From the NCBI GenBank assembly GCA_031264885.1, contig JAISDM010000241.1, forward strand, positions 1 to 17,294: a stretch of DNA of 17,294 nt, read 5' to 3'. The position numbers were made by a program, and so were the translations under genes. Each line of letters begins with the position of its first letter. The first letter of the stretch is position 1. Shown here piece by piece: positions 7,473 through 14,383 of this stretch. Under the pieces are notes generated by a model, which was not told the origin of the DNA, made no database searches, and saw nothing but the letters and a program-made list of their open reading frames with translations. Origin of the DNA: Peptococcaceae bacterium. GTDB taxonomy: Bacteria > Bacillota > Peptococcia > DRI-13 > UBA5745.

Positions 7473-8522
7473 ATGAAAAAAATGTGCAGGAGAGTTTCAT
7501 TGTTTCTGGCCATACTGATGATGGCCGCCAGTCTGGGGGCGTGCGGATCCAACGCGCCGGGAGCCGGCAATTCCAACGCCGCCGGCAGTTCCGGCAGCCC
7601 CGCCAAACCCAGCGATCCGCCCGGCGAAAAGAGGATTACCGTCGGACTGGCCGTGAACGCTCTGGACGTCTTTCAAACCGAGTGGCGGGATATCTTCGTG
7701 GAGGTCTGCGGGGAAAAAGGGATCGACGTGATTCAGACCAACGCGGACGGCAAAGTGGACAAGCAGCTGTCCGATGTGGAAGCTTTAATTGAACGGAAGC
7801 CCGACGTTATTGTCATCAAAGCCGTGGATTCCCAGGGTTCCGTCCCTGCTTTCGAAGCCTGCGAGGCCGCCGGGATTCCCACGATCGCTTCCGATCTTCT
7901 GGTGGACGGCTATGACAATACCCTGAAACTCGGTTCGGATCAGCACGTCCTCGGCCTGATGCAAAACGAATGGTATGTCAAGAAGCTGGACGCCGATCCC
8001 AATTTTAAATTGAAGATGGGTTATATCTGGGGCTCCCAGGGCATGTCGACCACTTACGACCGCTACCAGGGCTTCCTGGACGGGCTGGTGAACGCTTATC
8101 CCGGCCGGGTCGAAGTGCTGGCGGAAAAAGTATGCAACTGGTCCGCCACCGAGGCCATGGCCGTGACGGAGGATTGGCTGCAAGCCTTCCCGGAAATGAA
8201 CGCGATTCTCTCTCAGTCCGATGAAATGGCCCTCGGCTGCGTCAACACCCTCACTGCCGCGAACGCGGATTTCGACAATTTCTATATCTGCGCTTACGAC
8301 GGCTCTCCGGAAGCGAGACAAGCGCTCCGGGAGGGCAAAATGAAAGCCACCGTCTACACCCACAAGCGGTCCGCCGTGGAGGTTACCGTGGAACACGCCT
8401 TGCGCGCCGCGGGCGGAGAGAACCTCGCCGGCCAGTTCGTCGACTATACCAGGGACGTGGCGGTTGTGATGGACGCCGATAACCTGAACGAGATGATGAC
8501 GCGGTTCGGGATAACGGACTGA
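7473..8522 (+). CDS. RbsB-type sugar-binding lipoprotein
   Basis: A 349-aa extracytoplasmic substrate-binding protein. The N-terminus has two Arg after the Lys pair, a hydrophobic stretch and the lipobox LGAC with lipidated Cys24. A Gly/Asn/Ser/Pro-rich tether follows to about residue 53. The remainder is a Peripla_BP_4-like fold: ITVGLAVNALDVFQTEW, then KPDVIVIKAVDSQG, GIPTIASDLLV and the C-terminal lobe segment YICAYDGSPEARQALREGKMKATV. The ATG at 7473 has an AGGAGG site 9 bases upstream. The frame stays open further upstream, but that part precedes the ribosome binding site. It would capture the substrate for the divergently encoded RbsA/RbsC pair, and both operons share one control region. 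The ligand is unknown, although RbsC-type partners favour monosaccharides or polyols. Confidence 0.9.
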   Translation: MKKMCRRVSLFLAILMMAASLGACGSNAPGAGNSNAAGSSGSPAKPSDPPGEKRITVGLAVNALDVFQTEWRDIFVEVCGEKGIDVIQTNADGKVDKQLSDVEALIERKPDVIVIKAVDSQGSVPAFEACEAAGIPTIASDLLVDGYDNTLKLGSDQHVLGLMQNEWYVKKLDADPNFKLKMGYIWGSQGMSTTYDRYQGFLDGLVNAYPGRVEVLAEKVCNWSATEAMAVTEDWLQAFPEMNAILSQSDEMALGCVNTLTAANADFDNFYICAYDGSPEARQALREGKMKATVYTHKRSAVEVTVEHALRAAGGENLAGQFVDYTRDVAVVMDADNLNEMMTRFGITD

Positions 8523-8646
8523 TAACAAAGGAACAATGTATCCGTAGGGGCGGCATTCTGCCGCCCGGCCCAAAACAACGAGTGAACGCATCCGTAGGGG
8601 CGGCATCCTGCCGCCCGGTTCAAAACAACGAGCTGATAACAAAGGA
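8519..8646 (+). repeat. Tandem palindromic repeats (copies D1 and D2) flanked by 14-bp direct repeats
   Basis: Two 42-base units (8541-8582 and 8591-8632) differ at only three positions. Each contains CCGTAGGGGCGGCAT and the GGGCGGCA/TGCCGCCC hairpin followed by CAAAACAACGAG. The pair is bracketed by exact copies of CTGATAACAAAGGA at 8519-8532 and 8633-8646. The left copy overlaps the stop of the binding-protein gene and the right copy supplies the ribosome binding site of the next gene. Two stable hairpins between these genes could protect the upstream mRNA end and lower downstream expression. Confidence 0.85.
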
Positions 8647-8657
8647 GTGTAACGCGT

Positions 8658-9593
8658 ATGATGAAGATAGGAATTCAACTCTATTCCGTGCGGAAGCATA
8701 TGGCCCGCAATCCCATCCAAACGCTGGAACAGGTGGCCAAAACCGGATACCGGTATTTGGAGACAGCCAACCATCAGGCGGATAAGGATTATGTCACAGG
8801 TTTCGGCCTGTCTTCTCAAGATACGAATGAGCTTTTGCTGAAACTGGGCGTCCAGATTGTCAGCGCGCACATTTCGCCGCTGGATCCCAAGGATCAGGCG
8901 CACATCCACAAGGTGCTTTCCCAGCAGCAGGCCATTGGCGTGAAGTATGTGGCCACAAATCTGCACGATTTCCCCAACCGTGAAGTGACGCTGTATTACG
9001 CGGACTTCCTGAGCAAATTGGGAGAGATGTGCGCCCAATACGGCATTCAGCTGCTGTATCACAACCATTTTGCCGAGTTTCGCAAGTTTGACGGCGAGAC
9101 GGTCTATGACATCCTGATGAACCATGTGGATCCCGCGCTGCTCAAGATCCAGCTGGACACCTATTGGGCCATGCGCGGCGGAGCGGATCCGGCGGATCTG
9201 ATGAAGAAATACGGCGGCCGCGTGCGCGTCCTTCATCAGAAGGATTACCCCGAATGGGCTATGGACCGGATGAATATGCTGACTGCCTATGAACGCAACC
9301 TGCAAGAGGCGGCAAAAGACCTTCCCGCGGATACGGAGGAAGGGCGAAAAAGCCTTTCCGCGCGGGAACTGGACGAACGCGTCCTGAAGGTGTTGCTGGC
9401 TGAGCTGGATCCCGCCACCTTTGTAGAAATCGGCACAGGCATTATGGATATCCAGAAATTGATAGACACGGCTAACAATTACTGTCAGACGGAATATATC
9501 ATATTGGAACAGGATCATACCCAGCTGGACGAAATGGACAGCATCCGGGTGAGCATGGACAATTTCAAAAAGTTCAGCGGGATAATAGGATAA
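8658..9593 (+). CDS. Sugar phosphate isomerase/epimerase-like TIM-barrel protein (paralogue)
   Basis: A 311-aa paralogue of the protein at 6217-7074. Both share the QLYSVR start, LYHNHF/VYHNHF, DTYWAMR, HQKDY, EIG.G.MDIQ and the C-terminal YI(I/V)LEQD...KFSG. Differences include Gln165 where the other has Glu161 in the (E/Q)xDTYWAM motif, and an acidic, charged insert around residues 212-245 after HQKDY. The start is the first of two ATGs, 10 bases after AAAGGAG. It follows the binding-protein gene and is separated from it by two repeat hairpins. It probably acts on the same substrate class as its paralogue, either on a second step or as a heteromeric or regulatory partner. The exact reaction is unknown. 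Confidence 0.87.
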   Translation: MMKIGIQLYSVRKHMARNPIQTLEQVAKTGYRYLETANHQADKDYVTGFGLSSQDTNELLLKLGVQIVSAHISPLDPKDQAHIHKVLSQQQAIGVKYVATNLHDFPNREVTLYYADFLSKLGEMCAQYGIQLLYHNHFAEFRKFDGETVYDILMNHVDPALLKIQLDTYWAMRGGADPADLMKKYGGRVRVLHQKDYPEWAMDRMNMLTAYERNLQEAAKDLPADTEEGRKSLSARELDERVLKVLLAELDPATFVEIGTGIMDIQKLIDTANNYCQTEYIILEQDHTQLDEMDSIRVSMDNFKKFSGIIG

Positions 9594-9610
9594 CGGCGGC
9601 AAAAACGGGC

Positions 9611-9655
9611 CCGGGCGGCAGAATGCCGCCCCTACGGCGCCCGCGAATGGGCGCC
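9611..9655. repeat. Palindromic repeat copy E plus adjacent GC hairpin between convergent genes
   Basis: The repeat core with GAA loop and right flank CCTACGG (about 9611-9637) is followed at once by GGCGCCC (9636-9642), loop GCGAAT, and GGGCGCC (9649-9655). The pair fills the 68-base space between the TIM-barrel gene and the convergent LacI-family gene. There is no T-run, so it is a structural barrier rather than a canonical terminator. Confidence 0.7.
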
Positions 9656-9661
9656 GGTCGG

Positions 9662-10666
9662 TTATGTGGAGCTGCGCACCACCACGTCCGCCGCCAATAT
9701 CACACCCTGGGACAGGGCGGAATGCTGGTTGATCAGCCGTATCAGCGAGGCCGCGGAGGTGCTTCCGATGTCATAGCGCGGCATATTCACCGTCGTAAGC
9801 GGCGGCTCGTTCATGGCCGCCATGGAGATATTATCAAAGCCCATCACGGCCACGTCCTCCGGGATTCGCAGGCCGAGGTCGTGGGCCGCGCGGGTAACCG
9901 CGATGGCGTAGATGTCCGACACGGCGAAGATGGCGTCGGGGCGGCCGGCGTCGGTGAGCAGTCGATACGCGACGCTGAGCGCGACGTCAAAATTAATGGT
10001 GGTGAGATGATAAATCAGCGATTCGTCCAACGTGAGACTGTAGTGAAGCAGCGCGTCCCTGTAGCCGTTTTCACGTTTTCGTCCATACATGGACCGGCGG
10101 GTGGAGTTCAGAAACGCGATGCGTCTGCGGCCGGTGTGATATAAGAGCGATACGGCGTTGTAGGCGGCCTGGTAATCGTCGATGCCCACGTAAGGGTAAG
10201 GAAGATTCTCGTCATATTCGCAGCACTGAACCACGGGCAGGGAGGGGTTGACGGCGGCGTACAGGTTCTTCATGTTGTCCGCGTATTCCAGCGTGATCAA
10301 TCCGTCAAAAATATCCTGCCTGAAAAAATCCAGCGTTGAAGCGCGGAAATTTCCTTTGGATTTGGATTGAATGATCACCATATTGTAGTCGTTATTGTCC
10401 AAAACGCTCTGAATGCCGTCTAAGATATCGTTGTAGAACGGGTTGGACAAACTGGGCGCCACCACCGCCACGAGATGTGTTCCCGTTCTTTGCGGAAAAA
10501 CTGGCCCCGGGATCCTATAACTCAGACGTTTCGCCGCTTCCAGCACCCTTGCCTCTACGTGCTCGGAAACATTGTCTTTATGATTGAGAACTCTGGAAAC
10601 AGTAGCGGTGGAAACGCCGGCTTCACGGGCGACGTCGTGTATGGTTGGCTTCGTTATGTTCAACAC
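9662..10666 (-). CDS. LacI-family transcriptional regulator with atypical hinge
   Basis: A 334-aa LacI/GalR-type repressor. Residues 7-35 (PTIHDVAREAGVSTATVSRVLNHKDNVS) are the helix-turn-helix. From about residue 65 comes a periplasmic-binding-like effector domain with LVAVVAPSLSNPFYNDI, GIDDYQAAY, AIFAVSDIYAIAV and VAVMGFDNI. The linker normally reads like PNAVARSL; here it is IPGPVFPQ with three prolines and no leucine to insert into the operator minor groove. The start is GTG (10666) or the next codon TTG; a TAG lies directly upstream and the ribosome binding site is weak. By position it should control the adjacent sugar operons in response to substrate, and perhaps itself. Confidence 0.9.
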   Translation of the reverse strand: MLNITKPTIHDVAREAGVSTATVSRVLNHKDNVSEHVEARVLEAAKRLSYRIPGPVFPQRTGTHLVAVVAPSLSNPFYNDILDGIQSVLDNNDYNMVIIQSKSKGNFRASTLDFFRQDIFDGLITLEYADNMKNLYAAVNPSLPVVQCCEYDENLPYPYVGIDDYQAAYNAVSLLYHTGRRRIAFLNSTRRSMYGRKRENGYRDALLHYSLTLDESLIYHLTTINFDVALSVAYRLLTDAGRPDAIFAVSDIYAIAVTRAAHDLGLRIPEDVAVMGFDNISMAAMNEPPLTTVNMPRYDIGSTSAASLIRLINQHSALSQGVILAADVVVRSST

Positions 10667-10674
10667 CTACTTAT

Positions 10675-10700
10675 TTAGAAATCCTTATTAGAAATCCTTA
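10675..10700. repeat. Tandem 13-bp direct repeat in the regulator's promoter/leader
   Basis: TTAGAAATCCTTA occurs twice with no gap (10675-10687 and 10688-10700). It lies at the predicted start point of the LacI-family transcript and extends through its short leader. Possibilities are a direct-repeat operator for autoregulation, or replication slippage. The motif was not seen elsewhere in the locus. Confidence 0.7.
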
Positions 10701-10705
10701 CTGCC

Positions 10706-10734
10706 ATTTTAGGCGTCAAATCAGGGGATGTCAA
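10706..10734 (-). promoter_or_regulatory. Consensus promoter of the LacI-family gene
   Basis: On the minus strand a perfect TTGACA (10734-10729) and TAAAAT (10711-10706) are 17 bases apart, a near-ideal sigma-A promoter. Transcription should begin near 10699, some 33 bases before the GTG start and within the tandem 13-mers. Confidence 0.8.
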
Positions 10735-10783
10735 TAAGCCGGACCGTGTTTTTTCATGATTATTTTACTTTTTCCGCCTAGAT

Positions 10784-10835
10784 TTGACCGGGCTTATCCT
10801 GCATAATAACAGTTATCCGGCGTTTTTTTTGCCGG
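10784..10835 (+). promoter_or_regulatory. Weak promoter candidate and leader hairpin before the amidase gene
   Basis: TTGACC (10784-10789) and TAACAG (10807-10812) lie 17 bases apart; TAATAA (10804-10809) overlaps at poorer spacing. Just downstream CCGGC (10817-10821) and GCCGG (10831-10835) can pair around a loop of mostly T. The promoter call is uncertain because the -10 is poor. Confidence 0.3.
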
Positions 10836-10880
10836 GCGGTATATTCAACGAGTTTTAAAATCGGCGCGCGAGGTGATGAG

Positions 10881-12503
10881 ATGCTTTTCAAAAAAGCCAG
10901 ACTGATCGTAATACTTATGCTTGTAATAAGCTTGCTCCCGGGAACGGCGGCGGCTGCGATGGTTGAGGTTCAGAAAAATTTGGTGAATATCCGGCAAAGC
11001 CCCACGACGGCTTCGGCTTCGCTGGGAATGGCAGACAAAGGTACGCTGTTTACGGTTAAAGGCCAGGAAAACGACTGGACTCAGGTGGCGCTCACAAACG
11101 GGACAGGCTGGATACGCAGCGACTTGCTTCAGGTCGCCGCCCAGGTTCAGTTAACCGCTTCCAGTGTCCGCGTGCGCAAAGGGCCGGGCACGAATTACGA
11201 TATCCTCGGACAGGTCGGCCGCGGCGAGACCTATCCGCTGCTCGGGGCGCAAAACGGCTGGTATCAGATTGACAAAGGATGGATCTCCGGCGATTACGCC
11301 ACGGTAGTCGCCGGCGGCTCACCCGCGGCCGCCGTTCCCGCGGCGGCGGAACCGACCGCCGCGCCTCCCAGAGAAACGTCCGGAGAAGTGTCTGTCGAAA
11401 CATCCGGAGAAACGCCCGCGGCGGCGCCGGCTGCGGCCGCGGCTGCTCCTACGGAAGCGCCCCCCATCTCCGCCGGCGGCGAGGCCCAGAATGTGCTCAG
11501 CCTGTCGCCTTCTCCCGCGGCGGTGGTTCAGGACGTAATGGCGGTTCCGCTGGGCAGAGGGGTCTCCTTCTCCGTGATCGACGCCGGCGGACGGCCCGAC
11601 TTGGTCGTCAAAGGCGTGGAACCGTCCCAGGTGCAGACCCAAATTCAGTCTTCCAGCATGGGAAAGAGCCTTTCCATTATAATATCCGGCTCCTATGTGT
11701 ATCAATACGAGTCGGCGGTGGAGCGTCTCGGACTGACGAAGGTCTCTCTCAGCGGCACGGGCGGATCACTGACCGTGCTGATTGAATCGACGTTCAGCAT
11801 CGCTTTGAAGCAGAATTACGACGCGGCCACCCAATCGCTCAGACTGGGCTTGACGGAACAAGTGATCCAAACCCAATCCGCCGCCGCGGTGTCCGCGCCT
11901 TCGAATCAAGGCGCGCGCAGAACCGTTGTGATCGATCCCGGACACGGGGGATTTACCGCCAACGGATTCGACCCGGGCGCGCTGGGCTATTTGACCCGGC
12001 TTCCGGAGCGGGTGGTCGTACTGGATATTTCCACGCAATTGAAAGCCATATTGGAAAGCAACGGGTACAACGTCATCATGACCCATACGGGAAGCACCTC
12101 CCTGAGCCTGACCGGCAGAGCGGACGTGGCCAATAACGCCGGCGCGGATATCTTCGTGTCTGTCCACGCGAACGCGTCTCTAAGGCACGATTACGGCGGC
12201 CACAGCACTTATTTCTACGCGCCTGCCAGCAATCCGGCGCTGTACGCGCAAAGGCGTCTCCGCAACATGCTGGCGGCGGATATTCAGGGGGAAATGGTGA
12301 AAGCCGGGGGCCGGATCGATTTGGGCGTTATGGAATCGAATTTCGCGGTATTAAGGGATACGAGGGTGCCTTCGGTATTGATAGAAACGGCGTTCTTGTC
12401 CCATCCGGAGGAGGAGCAGCTCCTAGGCAGCGCGGATTACCGGAGAAAATTGGCGGAAGGCATCGCGAAAGGCATCCACATGTATTTCCAGCAAGTCAAT
12501 TAA
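10881..12503 (+). CDS. Secreted N-acetylmuramoyl-L-alanine amidase with two SH3 domains
   Basis: A 540-aa exported cell-wall hydrolase. Residues 1-26 form a signal peptide ending in Ala-rich sequence. Two bacterial SH3 domains follow (about 28-85 and 88-143; VNIRQSP and VRVRKGPG mark each). A Pro/Ala/Glu-rich linker (about 144-203) comes next, then a beta-rich AMIN-like region (about 204-330) and a C-terminal Amidase_3 domain from 349. Zinc ligands are visible: His355 in VVIDPGHGG, Glu376 in LPERVVVLD and His429 in SVHAN. Glu502 in LIETAFLSHPEEE is the expected catalytic acid. The enzyme should cleave the MurNAc-L-Ala bond in peptidoglycan, targeted by the SH3 domains. The ATG follows GAGGTGAT closely. 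It is a single-gene unit ended by the terminator at 12511. Confidence 0.93.
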   Translation: MLFKKARLIVILMLVISLLPGTAAAAMVEVQKNLVNIRQSPTTASASLGMADKGTLFTVKGQENDWTQVALTNGTGWIRSDLLQVAAQVQLTASSVRVRKGPGTNYDILGQVGRGETYPLLGAQNGWYQIDKGWISGDYATVVAGGSPAAAVPAAAEPTAAPPRETSGEVSVETSGETPAAAPAAAAAAPTEAPPISAGGEAQNVLSLSPSPAAVVQDVMAVPLGRGVSFSVIDAGGRPDLVVKGVEPSQVQTQIQSSSMGKSLSIIISGSYVYQYESAVERLGLTKVSLSGTGGSLTVLIESTFSIALKQNYDAATQSLRLGLTEQVIQTQSAAAVSAPSNQGARRTVVIDPGHGGFTANGFDPGALGYLTRLPERVVVLDISTQLKAILESNGYNVIMTHTGSTSLSLTGRADVANNAGADIFVSVHANASLRHDYGGHSTYFYAPASNPALYAQRRLRNMLAADIQGEMVKAGGRIDLGVMESNFAVLRDTRVPSVLIETAFLSHPEEEQLLGSADYRRKLAEGIAKGIHMYFQQVN

Positions 12504-12510
12504 AGACGGG

Positions 12511-12544
12511 AAACGGGCGGCAGAATGCCGCCCGTTTTTTTTTT
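12511..12544 (+). terminator. Rho-independent terminator built from the palindromic repeat (copy F)
   Basis: AAACGGGCGGCA (12511-12522), loop GAA and TGCCGCCCGTTT (12526-12537) form a 12-bp stem running into a T run that ends at 12544. The stem is the same core found in the other intergenic repeats. Here it is combined with flanking A and T runs and lies 8 bases after the amidase stop. Confidence 0.9.
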
Positions 12545-12619
12545 GCGTACGCGGCGAATTTTCAAACCGCGGACCACATATGATGATCATAATACCCCGC
12601 CCACTAAAAAGGAGGCCCC

Positions 12620-13186
12620 ATGTCCCTGCCGGTACTGCTTTTGACCGCGGTGGCCCTTTCTATGGACGCTTTTGCCGTGGCTGTATGTAAGGGGCTGAGC
12701 ATGGACCGCGCCGATTGGAAAAAATCCGGTATTGTCGGCGCCTACTTCGGTCTGTTTCAGGCATTGATGCCCCTGACCGGATTTTTGCTGGGTACGCGCT
12801 TTGCCGCCCGGATCAAGGCTGTCGATCATTGGGCGGTCTTTCTCCTGCTGGGGATCATCGGCGGCAAAATGATCAAAGAGAGCCGGGCGTACCATGTGAA
12901 TCCGCCGGGGAGCGGGGAGACGGTGAACGCCGGCGTGATGCTGCCTCTGGCGGTGGCTACAAGCATCGACGCCCTGGCCGTGGGTCTGACGTTCTCGCTT
13001 CTTCACGTTCCTATTGTGCCGGCGGCGCTTTTAATCGGCGCGGTCACGTTTACGATTTCCGCACTCGGCGTGAAGATCGGCAACTGGTTTGGCGGGCGTT
13101 TTCACGCCAAAGCGGAGTTGGCCGGCGGAATCGTTTTGATTGTGATCGGTATGAAAATTCTGCTGGAGCATTTGATGTGGATTTGA
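12620..13186 (+). CDS. mntP: Manganese efflux pump MntP
   Basis: A 188-aa integral membrane protein matching the MntP (YebN, DUF204) family in length and motifs. Six hydrophobic segments are visible at about 2-24, 37-57, 70-84, 105-126, 133-155 and 166-186. The paired signature motifs SMDAFAVA (Asp16) and ATSIDALAVG (Asp117) place one Asp in each repeat half, the residues needed for Mn(II) export in characterised homologues. An AGGAGG site lies 4 bases before the ATG. A yybP-ykoY manganese riboswitch often precedes this gene, but the 75-base leader after the terminator is too short and shows no such fold. Its stop abuts the stop of the convergent ATPase gene. Confidence 0.92.
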   Translation: MSLPVLLLTAVALSMDAFAVAVCKGLSMDRADWKKSGIVGAYFGLFQALMPLTGFLLGTRFAARIKAVDHWAVFLLLGIIGGKMIKESRAYHVNPPGSGETVNAGVMLPLAVATSIDALAVGLTFSLLHVPIVPAALLIGAVTFTISALGVKIGNWFGGRFHAKAELAGGIVLIVIGMKILLEHLMWI

Positions 13187-14383
13187 TCAGACGAAAGGCT
13201 CCAGAGAGGATTCGTCTTCCTCAAATGTCGCCTGGCCCAATTCGTTGATTTGAATCTCGTCCGCTTCCCCGTATTGGTACAGCTGATCCAGTATTTCAAT
13301 GGCGGTACGGATGCGGGTGCGCAGGAGGTAACCGTATTTCTCGGTAATGGCCAGCACTTTCCCGGGGTCGAAGTTCGGGCGCCAGTCGTAGGCTTGGCCG
13401 TGATACTGCTGGATTTTGGTCAAAATCTCAAGGATTTCCTCTCTGTTGAGCGGGAGCAGCTGTGTGGCTGAAGCGACGCCGGACAGCACCGTTCCTATCT
13501 CTTCTTTGAGTTCCGGGGGCAGCAGGGCTTCCTCCAGATTCGCGTGTTCATGTTTGGCTTCAATGACGTCCGGGATATAAGAGGCGTTGAAAGCGAACAG
13601 GCTGAATACCCCTTCTATGCGCTTCGGCCTCAGCAGCGCGGCCATATTGCCGTATGCCGACAGCCGCCCTTTCTTGCTCAGCCGGCCGGTCAGCTCGGCT
13701 TCGTCAAAAAGCAGCGCCCAGCCGTCATAGCCCAGTTCCAGGAACAGGCGCGACAGAAACGCGAAATAATCCGTAACATCCCGGTTTTTTACAAAATCAA
13801 TGTTAAATTCGGCGCTTTGGTTATAGACGCGTTTGTAGATCTGGCGAACGGTGGTATTCGCCATGAAATCCCCTTCGAGATCCCCCAGAAGCGCGTATTT
13901 CTCATCGTCGTTCTGGGTGCCCAGGTAGGATTTCAAAACAAAAAACAACCGGTTCGTCTCCAATCCGGTCAGGCAGTATTCCAGCAAAGACGCCGCGAAC
14001 GGGCTGCCGGGGGAAAGACGCTCAAGGGCGGCGGCGATCCCGGGCTGGATCTGACCCGGAAGATAGGTGCCTTGCAGCACTTTCGGATATAAGAGATGCA
14101 GGCCGGACAGGGGCGTTTCCTTGCTGAGGGTGACTGTGCTGACCACGATGTTCTGCTGCCGCGCCATGCCGGCGACGGTGTTCAGCAGATGGGTTTTGCC
14201 CTCGCCGTACTTGCCGGATATGATCCGGCCGCCGGAGCGGCGGTCTTCCGTCATCTGTTCCAGCGCGTCCTGCAGTTCCCGCAGGATCTTCGGACGGGCG
14301 GAGGAGAAACAAAGCCCGACCTCTCGGGAAGAGATTCCCGAACGCAGAGCCTCAATGATGCGCCGGGCGTAAAAATCACTCAT
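13187..14383 (-). CDS. DUF2791/BrxD-like P-loop ATPase (third gene of operon)
   Basis: A 398-aa cytoplasmic ATP-binding protein that resembles the BREX BrxD/DUF2791 family from memory of family sequences. It begins MSDFYARRIIEALRSG. Walker A is GKYGEGKT (57-64), Walker B is WALLFDEAE (222-230, with Asp227 and Glu228), and LSKETP (86-91) follows the first strand. The C-terminal part (from about 300) is helical and may be a winged-helix or lid region. The ATG overlaps the upstream gene by 8 bases (ATGAGTGA), so translation is coupled, with GGAGG 8 bases upstream. Codons upstream in frame run through low-complexity sequence of the other gene. Both ATPase motifs look intact. Its partners are probably the two upstream proteins and the divergent helicase. 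Confidence 0.83.
   Translation of the reverse strand: MSDFYARRIIEALRSGISSREVGLCFSSARPKILRELQDALEQMTEDRRSGGRIISGKYGEGKTHLLNTVAGMARQQNIVVSTVTLSKETPLSGLHLLYPKVLQGTYLPGQIQPGIAAALERLSPGSPFAASLLEYCLTGLETNRLFFVLKSYLGTQNDDEKYALLGDLEGDFMANTTVRQIYKRVYNQSAEFNIDFVKNRDVTDYFAFLSRLFLELGYDGWALLFDEAELTGRLSKKGRLSAYGNMAALLRPKRIEGVFSLFAFNASYIPDVIEAKHEHANLEEALLPPELKEEIGTVLSGVASATQLLPLNREEILEILTKIQQYHGQAYDWRPNFDPGKVLAITEKYGYLLRTRIRTAIEILDQLYQYGEADEIQINELGQATFEEDESSLEPFV

Noticed and set aside
1193..8632. CRISPR array
   Set aside because: Repeat copies are dispersed, palindromic and mostly single; there are no regularly spaced unique spacers and no cas genes.
7785..9602. Long open frame on the minus strand opposite the binding-protein and isomerase genes
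   Set aside because: It runs antisense to two well-supported genes, has no ribosome binding site or family motif, and its openness follows from the GC-rich codon usage of the real genes. Similar antisense frames at 1323-2582 and 2579-4153 were rejected for the same reason.
12541..12619. yybP-ykoY manganese riboswitch before mntP
   Set aside because: The gap after the amidase terminator is only about 75 bases and shows no matching multi-stem fold, only a weak 5-bp stem at 12550-12571.
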